A stretch of 64,000 nt of DNA. It comes from Magnetospirillum gryphiswaldense MSR-1 v2 (lineage in GTDB: Bacteria > Pseudomonadota > Alphaproteobacteria > Rhodospirillales > Magnetospirillaceae). Shown here one piece after another: positions 24,712 to 30,940 of the stretch. The notes under the pieces were generated by a model. It ran no database searches. It saw only the letters and a list, made by a program, of their open reading frames with translations, and was not told where the DNA came from. The stretch lies in contig NC_023065.1 in NCBI RefSeq assembly GCF_000513295.1, positions 1,302,001 to 1,366,000 of the forward strand, given 5' to 3'. Numbering within the stretch: the stretch's first letter is position 1; each line of letters opens with the position of its first letter. Both the position numbers and the translations under genes were made by a program.

Positions 24712-25173
24712 ATGACGCAACACGCGCAAAATGCAAGGATACTGATTATTGACGACAACGTTGCGGAAGCGACGTTGACCAAGCTGACGCTACAGGCGGA
24801 CAGGATTGGCTACAGCATTGAGCACGTGACGGACGGCTATACGGGTATTGATAAGCTGAAGCAAGCTGCGCTGACAGAACGCGCGTATCATATTGTAATA
24901 GTTGACGTAAATATGCCGGTTATTTCAGGTTGTGAAACGCTTGAGATAATACGCAACACGGGTGAAATTGCGGACACATACGTGGCAATTTTGACAAGCT
25001 TGCAGTGCAAGACAGATTGCCCACGCGACTTGTATTTATGTCACGCAAAGAAAGCTGACATATACTTGCACAAAAAAACGACGCTTGATGATTTTGAGGC
25101 TGAGCTTTTACAGCTAAAGACTGACTACGAAAAATGTATGAAGATGACTGCGGCTAACGCCAAAGATATATAG
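24712..25173 (+). CDS. Single-domain (CheY-like) response regulator on the integrated element
   Basis: Receiver-only protein of 153 residues. Acid pocket residues sit in ILIIDDNVAEA, the phosphoacceptor is D65 in IVIVDVNMPVISG, the switch residue is in AILTSLQ, and the lysine in IYLHKK. A short charged tail follows (about residues 130-153). No output domain. Codon use is unlike the surrounding chromosome. It is the first gene inside attL, 65 bp before the integrase. Its sequence is only loosely like the second receiver at 26576, so the two are not a recent duplication. Its kinase is unknown and may be chromosomal. Confidence 0.85.
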   Translation: MTQHAQNARILIIDDNVAEATLTKLTLQADRIGYSIEHVTDGYTGIDKLKQAALTERAYHIVIVDVNMPVISGCETLEIIRNTGEIADTYVAILTSLQCKTDCPRDLYLCHAKKADIYLHKKTTLDDFEAELLQLKTDYEKCMKMTAANAKDI

Positions 25174-25238
25174 GTCATTCTTTAGATAACAAGACGCTAT
25201 ACTAACACGTAGCTAACAGGCACTTTTAAGGTGCAGCT

Positions 25239-26456
25239 ATGGACGTTGGACAGCGTGAAATTGAACTGCGTGGCGGTCGGATTGTGCTGTACACGCTGGC
25301 GAGCGACAAACGGGGCATTTGGCAGGCGCGTTTTAGACTTGGCACGGAACGCACGTTGGTGCGGCGCAGCATGAAGACGACGGACTTGGCGGAGGCGAAA
25401 CGGACGGCGGAGGAGCTGTACGAGGAGCTGCGCTACAAGCAACGCAACAATCACCCGTTAAAAGATCAAACATTCAAACAACTTGCGGACGATTACGTTC
25501 GGAAGGCACAGCGGGAGACGCTGGAAGGACGCTTGAGTAAGGGACGGTTGGTGCTGGTTGAGGGCACGCTAAAACGCTACTTGCTCCCATTTTTCGGCAA
25601 AAAACCGATCAACAGCATAACGACGGCGGACTTTAACGACTACGACGACTGGCGGCTGGACTATTGGACGAAGGGCTACGGTGCGGACAGGAAGGTAGCA
25701 ACGGCGGCGACAACACCATCGGCGAAAACGCTGGTGATGGAACAGAGCATGTTACGGCAGATTTTGAAGCACGGGCTGGAACAAGGGTCTTTGAAGCAAT
25801 TGGCGTTTATGAAGGCGAAGCGGGCAAAGACGAACAGGCGCGGCGCTTTTGACGTGAAGGAATACAGGCTGTTGATATGGACGGCACGGCAGCGCACGCG
25901 ATCTGCGGAGCATCCACGTGTGAAACGAGACAGGCAGCTTTTGGAACTTTACGTGCGGCTGCTGGTTGGGACGGGCATGCGGGTTGGCGAGGCGCGTGGA
26001 CTGACTTGGCGGGACGTTGAACTGATACACACGGGCAACGGCAAGCAAACGGAAACGCTGCGGCTGTGGGTGGATGGCAAGACGGGCAAGCGGGCGGTGA
26101 TCGGGACGCGAGCGGCGAAGAACACGTTGAAGAAGCTGCTGGCACATTATGGTTGGAAGGACTTGGACGAGGCGCGGGCAAAGGGAAACGGGCTATTTAC
26201 GAACAACAACGGCGAGGACATACACACGTTTGAGGTGGGCTTTAAGAATTTGATGGCGGCGGCAAACTTGGACACGGACAGGCACGGCAACGCGAGAACG
26301 CTTTATAGCCTGAGACACACCTACGCGACGTTTAGGCTGCTGTACGGGGGCACGGACGTTTACTTGCTGGCTAGGAACATGGGAACGAGCGTGCTGATGA
26401 TTGAACAGCATTACGGGCATGTAAGCACGACGCTGGCGGCGGACAAGCTGATCTGA
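25239..26456 (+). CDS. Tyrosine recombinase/integrase
   Basis: Site-specific recombinase of 405 residues that would integrate and excise this element at rpsD. N-terminal arm-binding region (about 1-65), SAM-like core-binding domain (about 75-200), catalytic domain from about 210. Catalytic residues: R248 in GTGMRVGEARGL, R359 in LYSLRHTYAT, nucleophile Y392 in IEQHYGHV. The usual first box-II histidine is Y356 and the usual GH is MGT, variations common among proteobacterial island integrases. The frame is intact. It is separated from attL only by the first response regulator gene. Confidence 0.93.
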   Translation: MDVGQREIELRGGRIVLYTLASDKRGIWQARFRLGTERTLVRRSMKTTDLAEAKRTAEELYEELRYKQRNNHPLKDQTFKQLADDYVRKAQRETLEGRLSKGRLVLVEGTLKRYLLPFFGKKPINSITTADFNDYDDWRLDYWTKGYGADRKVATAATTPSAKTLVMEQSMLRQILKHGLEQGSLKQLAFMKAKRAKTNRRGAFDVKEYRLLIWTARQRTRSAEHPRVKRDRQLLELYVRLLVGTGMRVGEARGLTWRDVELIHTGNGKQTETLRLWVDGKTGKRAVIGTRAAKNTLKKLLAHYGWKDLDEARAKGNGLFTNNNGEDIHTFEVGFKNLMAAANLDTDRHGNARTLYSLRHTYATFRLLYGGTDVYLLARNMGTSVLMIEQHYGHVSTTLAADKLI

Positions 26457-26575
26457 AAACGGGCGGCGAGAAAAATGAATGAATTGTGATGGGATAGATA
26501 CATTTTAAATGCGGAAATACACATACTTTTAAGCTACCGTAATATGGACATAAGAAACTTGACAGGCGCAAAATA

Positions 26576-26992
26576 TTGCAAGCGACTAGCAAAATCAAAG
26601 TGCTATTAGTTGACGATAGCGTCCCATATTCGCACTTTGTACGAGAGGCGATACTGCAGACGAAGCACGAGTGCGAGATTGAGCTTGCACATAACGGGCT
26701 TGAGGCGCTTGAAAAATTGAAGCTGCGAGAAAATACCGACGAACAGTACGATATTGTTATTACTGACCTAAATATGCCCATTATGAGCGGTTTTGATTTA
26801 ATACGCGCAATTAGACAATCGCATACATTAAGAAATTTAGCTGTGGCTGCAATATCATCGCAATCACGTTCGGACATTTCCAAACTTATACTGGCGCTTG
26901 GCGCTGATACATTTTTTGAGAAGAAAGGCAACATGAATAGCGTTGCGCACGATATGGACTTGGCGTTGCAGAAGCTGGTTTTGAAAAAATAG
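26576..26992 (+). CDS. Second single-domain response regulator on the element
   Basis: Receiver-only protein of 138 residues beginning at a TTG. Key residues: D13/D14 in LLVDDSVPYS, phosphoacceptor D64 in IVITDLNMPIMSG, switch serine in AAISSQS, lysine in TFFEKKG. The N-terminus reads directly into the fold, so little is missing. It flanks the integrase on the other side from the first receiver gene. Receiver-only proteins usually act as phosphate shuttles or by binding a partner; here the partner may be another element protein. Confidence 0.82.
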   Translation: MQATSKIKVLLVDDSVPYSHFVREAILQTKHECEIELAHNGLEALEKLKLRENTDEQYDIVITDLNMPIMSGFDLIRAIRQSHTLRNLAVAAISSQSRSDISKLILALGADTFFEKKGNMNSVAHDMDLALQKLVLKK

Positions 26993-27321
26993 GGCGGGCA
27001 ACGCAGAGGGGCTTGTGTTGGGAGACACAAGATATGAACAGCGCAATAGATGCTGGATTAAGCAAAAATAACAAAATAATAATATAGACAGAACCTAAAA
27101 AAACGCGCAACGACGCTGAAGATCATTGAAAAAATGACCGAATGCGATGAAGCGCGTTTTATTTTTTCATTGCGTATTTTGGAAGCGGTTGACGGCAGTG
27201 ATAGAACGGGCAATTGGCGAACATACTTACTGTATGTTGGTGGGACAGATCGGGGCGGATTGCGGCGATAACCAGGTCAGATTTTTTGAAAGATCGGCGA
27301 CCACGCTGCATAAATAGTGGC
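26993..27321. other. Intergenic stretch with hairpin and palindrome
   Basis: AT-rich spacer without a convincing gene. It holds a hairpin AAACGCGC (27101-27108) / GCGCGTTT (27152-27159) followed by TATTTTTT, usable as a terminator with a large, partly paired loop, and the first copy of the AACATAC-N5-GTATGTT palindrome at 27220-27238. Confidence 0.6.
27220..27238. repeat. Palindrome copy 1 (AACATAC-N5-GTATGTT)
   Basis: Perfect 7-bp arms with spacer TTACT, preceded by GGCG. Related copies at 29249-29267 and 29315-29337 share the preceding GGCGAAC context and the 5-nt spacer. Likely binding site of a dimeric protein used across the element. Confidence 0.7.
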
Positions 27322-27585
27322 ATGAAGGCACGAGAGATAATTGACGCTGACGCTTGGCTGGCGCGGAAAAAGGAACGCAGGGGCGAGACGATAAGCGACG
27401 AGAGACGGCAATTGATGGCAATGATTTACAGCGACGCGACGCTGGAACGGGAACAGGTGGAGCTGGAACGGGCGAAACTTGAATTGGGGCAGATAAAGGC
27501 TGAGATAATAAAAATTAGGGCCGAAGCTGTTAAAAATCTGTCTTCGGCAAATACAGATGCAGTAAATGTTACTAAACTACAATAA
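27322..27585 (+). CDS. Small charged helical protein of unknown function
   Basis: ORF of 87 residues from ATG 27322 (MKAREIIDADAWLARKKERR). The second half, EREQVELERAKLELGQIKAEII, has a regular heptad-like pattern suggesting a coiled coil. No family is recognised. The ribosome site is weak (AGTGG). An upstream start at 27214 would run through the palindrome and is unlikely. Its position between the integrase block and the rep gene fits an element-specific accessory protein. Confidence 0.5.
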   Translation: MKAREIIDADAWLARKKERRGETISDERRQLMAMIYSDATLEREQVELERAKLELGQIKAEIIKIRAEAVKNLSSANTDAVNVTKLQ

Positions 27586-27801
27586 TAAAATCCGAAACAA
27601 CCCCATTAAAACTGGCTAAATTGCTGGACTTTTTGGGAATTGTTTGGAAATAACATTTTCTACAGTTTGTAATGTATAATACCTTACTTTACCAATATCT
27701 CAATTCTGTTCAATTCCACATCAGTATCCAAAACCATAAAACCTCAACTCTCTCTTCCACTCAAATCGTAATTTCAAATTCAATATCCAAGCACAGCTTG
27801 G

Positions 27802-28689
27802 TTATTTCAGTCTCCTTGTTATTAATCCCTGAAATCCTCCGCATCTATCAACGGCCATAACTACCGACTTGGCTATTGGATAGCTATAGAGAGACGAATA
27901 CTGAGTGCGAGTGAATTGTTTTTCGTCATCGTCGCTTGCGACACTCTTTGAATGCTGCAACCTGAACTTAAGCATGTAGGTTGCCATATTATGTAAATTT
28001 TCATCGTGCGTTTTGTCTTTATGAAGGTCCGTAAAGTCTACTTGATGGCTGCCATTGTAGTATTTTCGTATTTCGCGCTCTATGTCGTATTTTGGATTTT
28101 GGAACGACGGAATATACATAACTGCATGAAAATGAAGGAGAAAACATGCATTTTTAGCGTCCTTGTCGTATCCGAGCGCCGATAGCGTATTTACTTTTCT
28201 ATCCGATAATTCTTCATCTCCTGCGATTGCATCAATCTCAAATGCCCCAATAAATCGTATATTGTCATCGGCACAATCCTGTATCTTGTCAAACAAATTG
28301 TCCATATCCTTCCGCAGCTTTTTAATAAGATCGCTGTTTATATCCAATGGGTTGTAATGGACAGAATGCAATATTGTAAGCAATCTCAACTTGTCTGCGC
28401 TTACACTTCCAAACTTATCAATCACATATTTTGCAAATAATTCTTGTTTCTTATGTCGGCACATCGGACAGAATGGCTGATTGCATTTTTGGCTTGCGGA
28501 GCAATTCATAATTCGCAAAGCAAGCGCTGTAGCTTTTTTGTCAGAAAAGTCTCGGCACAAACTTTCAACAACATACTTCCGTTGCCTTATCTTACTGTCT
28601 GCGCGATCGCCGATTTTATTCTTGTATCTGTATTTCTGCTCAAATACAGATTTGTCGGCAATTTTATCTAAAGTGACTTTCTCGCCCAT
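27802..28689 (-). CDS. HUH-type rolling-circle replication initiator (Rep_1-like)
   Basis: Protein of 295 residues with the motifs of plasmid rolling-circle initiators. Zinc-finger-like block C63-X5-C69-X4-C74-X2-C77 (NQPFCPMCRHKK), as in pC194/pUB110-type Rep; motif I LRLLTILHSVHYN; motif II with H186-F-H188 in CFLLHFHAVMYIP, the metal-binding HUH pair; motif III MATYMLKFRLQ with Y238 and K241, the nicking tyrosine and partner lysine. It would nick one strand at a double-strand origin. Low GC. Assignment is by motif order, not by database search. A 34-residue ORF lies 9 bp upstream in the same direction. Confidence 0.78.
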   Translation of the reverse strand: MGEKVTLDKIADKSVFEQKYRYKNKIGDRADSKIRQRKYVVESLCRDFSDKKATALALRIMNCSASQKCNQPFCPMCRHKKQELFAKYVIDKFGSVSADKLRLLTILHSVHYNPLDINSDLIKKLRKDMDNLFDKIQDCADDNIRFIGAFEIDAIAGDEELSDRKVNTLSALGYDKDAKNACFLLHFHAVMYIPSFQNPKYDIEREIRKYYNGSHQVDFTDLHKDKTHDENLHNMATYMLKFRLQHSKSVASDDDEKQFTRTQYSSLYSYPIAKSVVMAVDRCGGFQGLITRRLK

Positions 28690-28698
28690 TGCGGCAGC

Positions 28699-28803
28699 CT
28701 ACTTTGAATACTTGACGGTAAGAAAAATTGCATATAGCGCAAGCGCGTTAATATCCACTCGCTTTCCATCAAATCCATATTCCACTAAAGTTCCTTGTTT
28801 CAT
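28699..28803 (-). CDS. 34-residue ORF directly upstream of rep
   Basis: Encodes MKQGTLVEYGFDGKRVDINA followed by LALYAIFLTVKYSK. A strong ribosome site GGGGAGTGAAAA stands just before the ATG, better than the one for rep itself, and the stop is 9 bp before the rep start. It could be a leader peptide that couples translation of rep, or a copy-control protein. No family is recognised. Confidence 0.55.
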   Translation of the reverse strand: MKQGTLVEYGFDGKRVDINALALYAIFLTVKYSK

Positions 28804-28843
28804 TTTTCACTCCCCTAAAATATATGCGCTACATGCGCAGCGG

Positions 28844-28867
28844 TATTTATGATCTTTGGCATAAATA
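28844..28867. promoter_or_regulatory. Operator-like inverted repeat between rep and the divergent gene
   Basis: TATTTATG (28844-28851) and CATAAATA (28860-28867) form perfect 8-bp arms with an 8-bp spacer in the 98-bp region between the rep leader ORF and the divergent small gene. Position and symmetry suggest a repressor site controlling both directions. Confidence 0.55.
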
Positions 28868-28901
28868 ATATCGGTAATTCAAAAATATATTTGGAGGAAT
28901 T

Positions 28902-29180
28902 ATGAACGCATTACAAAACGCATATATAACCTTAAAAACCAATAACTTAACCGAAGGTCAATACGACTTTAGCAGAAAGTGGCTTGGACGTGATCGGAGC
29001 TATTATGGCAGCATGAAAGCGCGGCAACGGCAAGCGGGGCTGCGGACGATGCTGACATTGGCTGGAAATTTGACGAAGGCATTGGTCAGGGCAAAAGCGG
29101 AACAGCGCGGCAAGGACGCGGCGATATTGGAGAAACTGAGTGGGCGAATTTGGGACAGCGTGATGGTGGGACGGTGCTGA
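28902..29180 (+). CDS. Small DUF6626-like protein
   Basis: ORF of 92 residues with an excellent ribosome site (GGAGGAATT before the ATG). The pattern NALQNAYITLK...FSRKWLGRDRSYYGSM resembles small alphaproteobacterial proteins I know as DUF6626; the family name is from memory. The arrangement of helices with a conserved WLGR-SYY core could be a compact helix-turn-helix, which would make it a candidate binder of the neighbouring palindromes. Function is not known. Confidence 0.6.
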   Translation: MNALQNAYITLKTNNLTEGQYDFSRKWLGRDRSYYGSMKARQRQAGLRTMLTLAGNLTKALVRAKAEQRGKDAAILEKLSGRIWDSVMVGRC

Positions 29181-29199
29181 TTTGCGTCCACGTCCAGCA

Positions 29200-29337
29200 T
29201 GTTGTCGTGTAACACGACACTTCCCTGGCGCTGAACGACATGGGGGCGAACATACATGCTGTATGTTGGCCGATGTTGTCGTGTAACACGACACGTCGCT
29301 GGACGACATGGGGGCGAACTTACGTGACGTAAGTTCG
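29200..29337. repeat. Two direct repeat units, each with two palindromes
   Basis: Unit A: TGTCGTGTAACACGACA (29203-29219) then AACATAC-ATGCT-GTATGTT (29249-29267). Unit B: the same 17-bp palindrome (29277-29293), then CGAACTTAC-GTGAC-GTAAGTTCG (29315-29337). Both units share ACGACATGGGGGCGAAC between the palindromes; unit B has a short deletion before it. Spacing of about 74 and 66-69 bp is near six to seven helical turns, compatible with iteron-like or regulatory sites. Confidence 0.85.
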
Positions 29338-29440
29338 GGCGCGATCCGCAAAACGCATTGCACTCACCTCCTCCACTTTGATCCACGCAAAACGTCGGAA
29401 ACGCCCACAGCAGCAGCAAAACAACTTGGGGAGCTACCTA

Positions 29441-29470
29441 CACACAGCGCAGTTGAAACTGCGCTGTGTG
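29441..29470. repeat. Perfect 14-bp-arm palindrome, candidate nick or origin hairpin
   Basis: Arms CACACAGCGCAGTT and AACTGCGCTGTGTG are separated by only two bases (GA). There is no T run on either strand, so it is not a standard terminator. Such extrudable hairpins are typical of double-strand origins of rolling-circle replicons. Confidence 0.7.
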
Positions 29471-29661
29471 ACGACGAGCGGAGCTTGGCGGTTGAAATAA
29501 TATAAACCGACCGCCGAAAAACTGATCAGATTGGGCACGACTACATTATATGAAATTGCGCTGCATAGGACAACGATTACAGTTACTTATAGATATATCG
29601 GTCACTGATAGCACAACACAGACAGTACTGTATTGCAAGCGAACTGCTTGGAGTACACAAC

Positions 29662-30105
29662 ATGACTGCATTTGCGAAATTGAAACTGACCACTGCAACG
29701 CGCAAGATCGAGAAACTGAGCGCGGAACAATATGCGCGGCAACGGGTGCTTGGAAACTTGGCGGAACAGCTTGGCTTGGTTAAGGCCATGCTGGACGGCA
29801 CGGCGTTTACAGTGAAACAGACGCGATACAAGACGGACGAGAACGGCGAGCGCGTTGGATACGAGCGCAGCAAGCGGCTGCGGCAGTGGTTTTGGCAGGA
29901 CGCTGACGGCAACTGGCTGCTGGAACTGCGCTATGGTAATCGGCCATTGAAACTGAGCGGCGAGAACACTGCGGTGGTGGCTGGCACGAAGGAGCAGCTT
30001 GCGAGCGTTATTGAAACGCTGATGGAAGCTGTGCAGGTAGGCGAACTGGACAAGGCCCTGGCCATTGCAAAAAAGGAACGCTTGGCCATGCTGCGGAAAG
30101 GCTGA
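29662..30105 (+). CDS. DUF6641-like mobile-element protein
   Basis: ORF of 147 residues (MTAFAKLKLTTATRKIEKLS...). The layout, a basic start, KRLRQWFWQDADGNW, then a beta-rich LLELRYGNRPLKLS part and a helical, lysine-rich tail, resembles the family I know as DUF6641, found in proteobacterial phages and plasmids; the name is from memory. GGAG lies 9-12 nt before the ATG. Function unknown. It is the last gene before attR. Confidence 0.65.
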   Translation: MTAFAKLKLTTATRKIEKLSAEQYARQRVLGNLAEQLGLVKAMLDGTAFTVKQTRYKTDENGERVGYERSKRLRQWFWQDADGNWLLELRYGNRPLKLSGENTAVVAGTKEQLASVIETLMEAVQVGELDKALAIAKKERLAMLRKG

Positions 30106-30221
30106 CGGCGCAAAGGTGGTAGATTGCGACGATACTTTTGGAGTATAACAGGTATGAGGCTGATAGCTTTTTATGGCGCAATAAGTGCAGCATAAACAGT
30201 TCATTACTCGTATTCGCTGCA

Positions 30222-30234
30222 CTATTCGCGCTAA
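30222..30234 (+). repeat. attR: second copy of the 13-bp core
   Basis: CTATTCGCGCTAA, identical to the rpsD 3' end. Beyond it the sequence returns to GC-rich chromosome and an rpsD-type terminator. A nearby partial copy, TATTCGCTGC (30211-30220), may be an accessory integrase site. Confidence 0.82.
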
Positions 30235-30260
30235 TCCGGTTCGCCGGATTGCAGCACGAA

Positions 30261-30286
30261 GGCCCGGTGGAAACACCGGGCCTTTT
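30261..30286 (+). terminator. Native rpsD terminator, displaced beyond attR
   Basis: GGCCCGGTG / CACCGGGCC stem closed by a GAAA tetraloop and followed by TTTTG. It has no plus-strand gene of its own except the element's last gene, and fits rpsD before the insertion. Confidence 0.85.
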
Positions 30287-30352
30287 GTTTTGTCCGCCGC
30301 GCGAGGGCACCGCCGATCGGTTCCGATATCAGCGGGATGCCAAAAGACAAAT

Positions 30353-30384
30353 AAAAAGGCCGCGCTCCATACCGGAGCGCGGCC
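30353..30384 (-). terminator. Rho-independent terminator of the phasin gene
   Basis: Minus-strand stem GGCCGCGCTCC / GGAGCGCGGCC with a 5-nt loop followed by TTTTTAT, 21 bp after the phasin stop. Confidence 0.88.
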
Positions 30385-30404
30385 CTTTTCAACGACGCCG
30401 AAGA

Positions 30405-30752
30405 TTACTTGGCGACGGTCTTCTGCAGGGCTTCAACCTGGGCCTTCACCGGCTCGAAAGCCTGGGTGAAAACCGACTGGGTCAGCTCGGCGATGTTGCG
30501 GCTGTCGGCGACGGCGGCTTCAACGCCTTCCTTCACCAGCTTCTGCTGCAATTCGATGAATTCGGCCGGATTCTTGACGCCAGCCAAAGCCTGGATCGAA
30601 GCGGTCAGCTTCTCGGCGTTCTTGGTGGCCAGAGCCTGGTAAGCCTTGGCCAATTCCTGATAGCCGGCGATGGCGGCAGTGCCGCTCTTGGTCAGGGCTT
30701 CGGTGTTGGCCTTGGTGGCAGCGGCGATCTGTTCAAAATTGGCGGTCGGCAT
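30405..30752 (-). CDS. Phasin family protein
   Basis: Polyhydroxyalkanoate granule-coating protein, 115 residues from MPTANFEQIAAATKANTEAL with AAGGAAG ahead of the ATG. The protein is almost entirely amphipathic helix (AIAGYQELAKAYQALATKNAEKL, then VFTQAFEPVKAQVEALQKTV), as in the PF09361 phasins. It covers PHA granules and affects their size and number. Two sites resembling the PhaR operator lie upstream, supporting the call. Confidence 0.88.
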   Translation of the reverse strand: MPTANFEQIAAATKANTEALTKSGTAAIAGYQELAKAYQALATKNAEKLTASIQALAGVKNPAEFIELQQKLVKEGVEAAVADSRNIAELTQSVFTQAFEPVKAQVEALQKTVAK

Positions 30753-30782
30753 GTTGGCTTCCTTGGGCTGGGGTCGTCTTCG

Positions 30783-30849
30783 CTGCAACGCAGCATTTGG
30801 GCACAATAACGGTTTCCCACAGGAATGCAATCGAAATGTTGCGTTGCAG
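30783..30849 (-). promoter_or_regulatory. Pair of PhaR-like operators upstream of the phasin gene
   Basis: CTGC-AAC-GCAG (30783-30793) and TTGC-GTT-GCAG (30839-30849) match the CTGC-N3-GCAG form described for the PHA-responsive repressor PhaR in Rhodobacter. They lie 31 and 87 bp upstream of the start. Binding is inferred. Confidence 0.55.
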
Positions 30850-30870
30850 CAATTCTGACATCTTTGCGAA

Positions 30871-30899
30871 AGTTACCCTTCGTTACCCTTCGTTACCCG
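30871..30899. repeat. 10-bp tandem repeat upstream of the efflux operon
   Basis: GTTACCCTTC is repeated about three times head to tail, 42-70 bp before the efflux gene start. The 10-bp period equals one helical turn, so it may be a regulator-binding array or simple slippage. Confidence 0.6.
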
Positions 30900-30940
30900 G
30901 CTGTCGTTGACGGCCCACGCCAGACCTGCAAGATGGTGGC

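Larger units (their letters stand above)
29181..29661. other. Repeat-rich noncoding region of the element
   Basis: 480 bp without a convincing gene. It contains two direct repeats about 74 bp apart, each with two different palindromes, and a 30-bp near-perfect palindrome at 29441-29470. This is the best candidate for the element's replication or transfer origin, or for a control region. Confidence 0.65.
24602..30234. mobile_element. Integrated element at the 3' end of rpsD (integrase plus HUH Rep)
   Basis: About 5,620 bp bounded by a 13-bp direct repeat, CTATTCGCGCTAA, at 24602-24614 (end of rpsD) and 30222-30234. Right of the second copy comes TCCGG...CCGGA and a GNRA-loop terminator (30261-30286), which fits the original rpsD downstream region. 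Base composition and codon use inside differ sharply from the flanks: lower GC and frequent AAA, TTG and ACG codons. Contents in order: response regulator, tyrosine integrase, response regulator, small coiled-coil protein, HUH-type Rep with a 34-residue upstream ORF (minus strand), a DUF6626-like protein, palindrome repeats and a DUF6641-like protein. No structural phage or conjugation genes are visible. Confidence 0.85.

Noticed and set aside
27672-27860. 62-codon plus-strand ORF between the small helical gene and rep
   Set aside because: Low-complexity Ser/Ile/Leu product from a pyrimidine-rich AT stretch, no ribosome site, and it overlaps the 3' end of rep.
29200-29337. Possible CRISPR array
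   Set aside because: Only two repeat units, and they are longer than CRISPR repeats with palindromes of two kinds; no cas genes are present.
29308-29505. 65-codon plus-strand ORF in the palindrome region
   Set aside because: It reads straight through a palindrome and the 30-bp hairpin and has no ribosome site; the region is better explained as cis-acting DNA.
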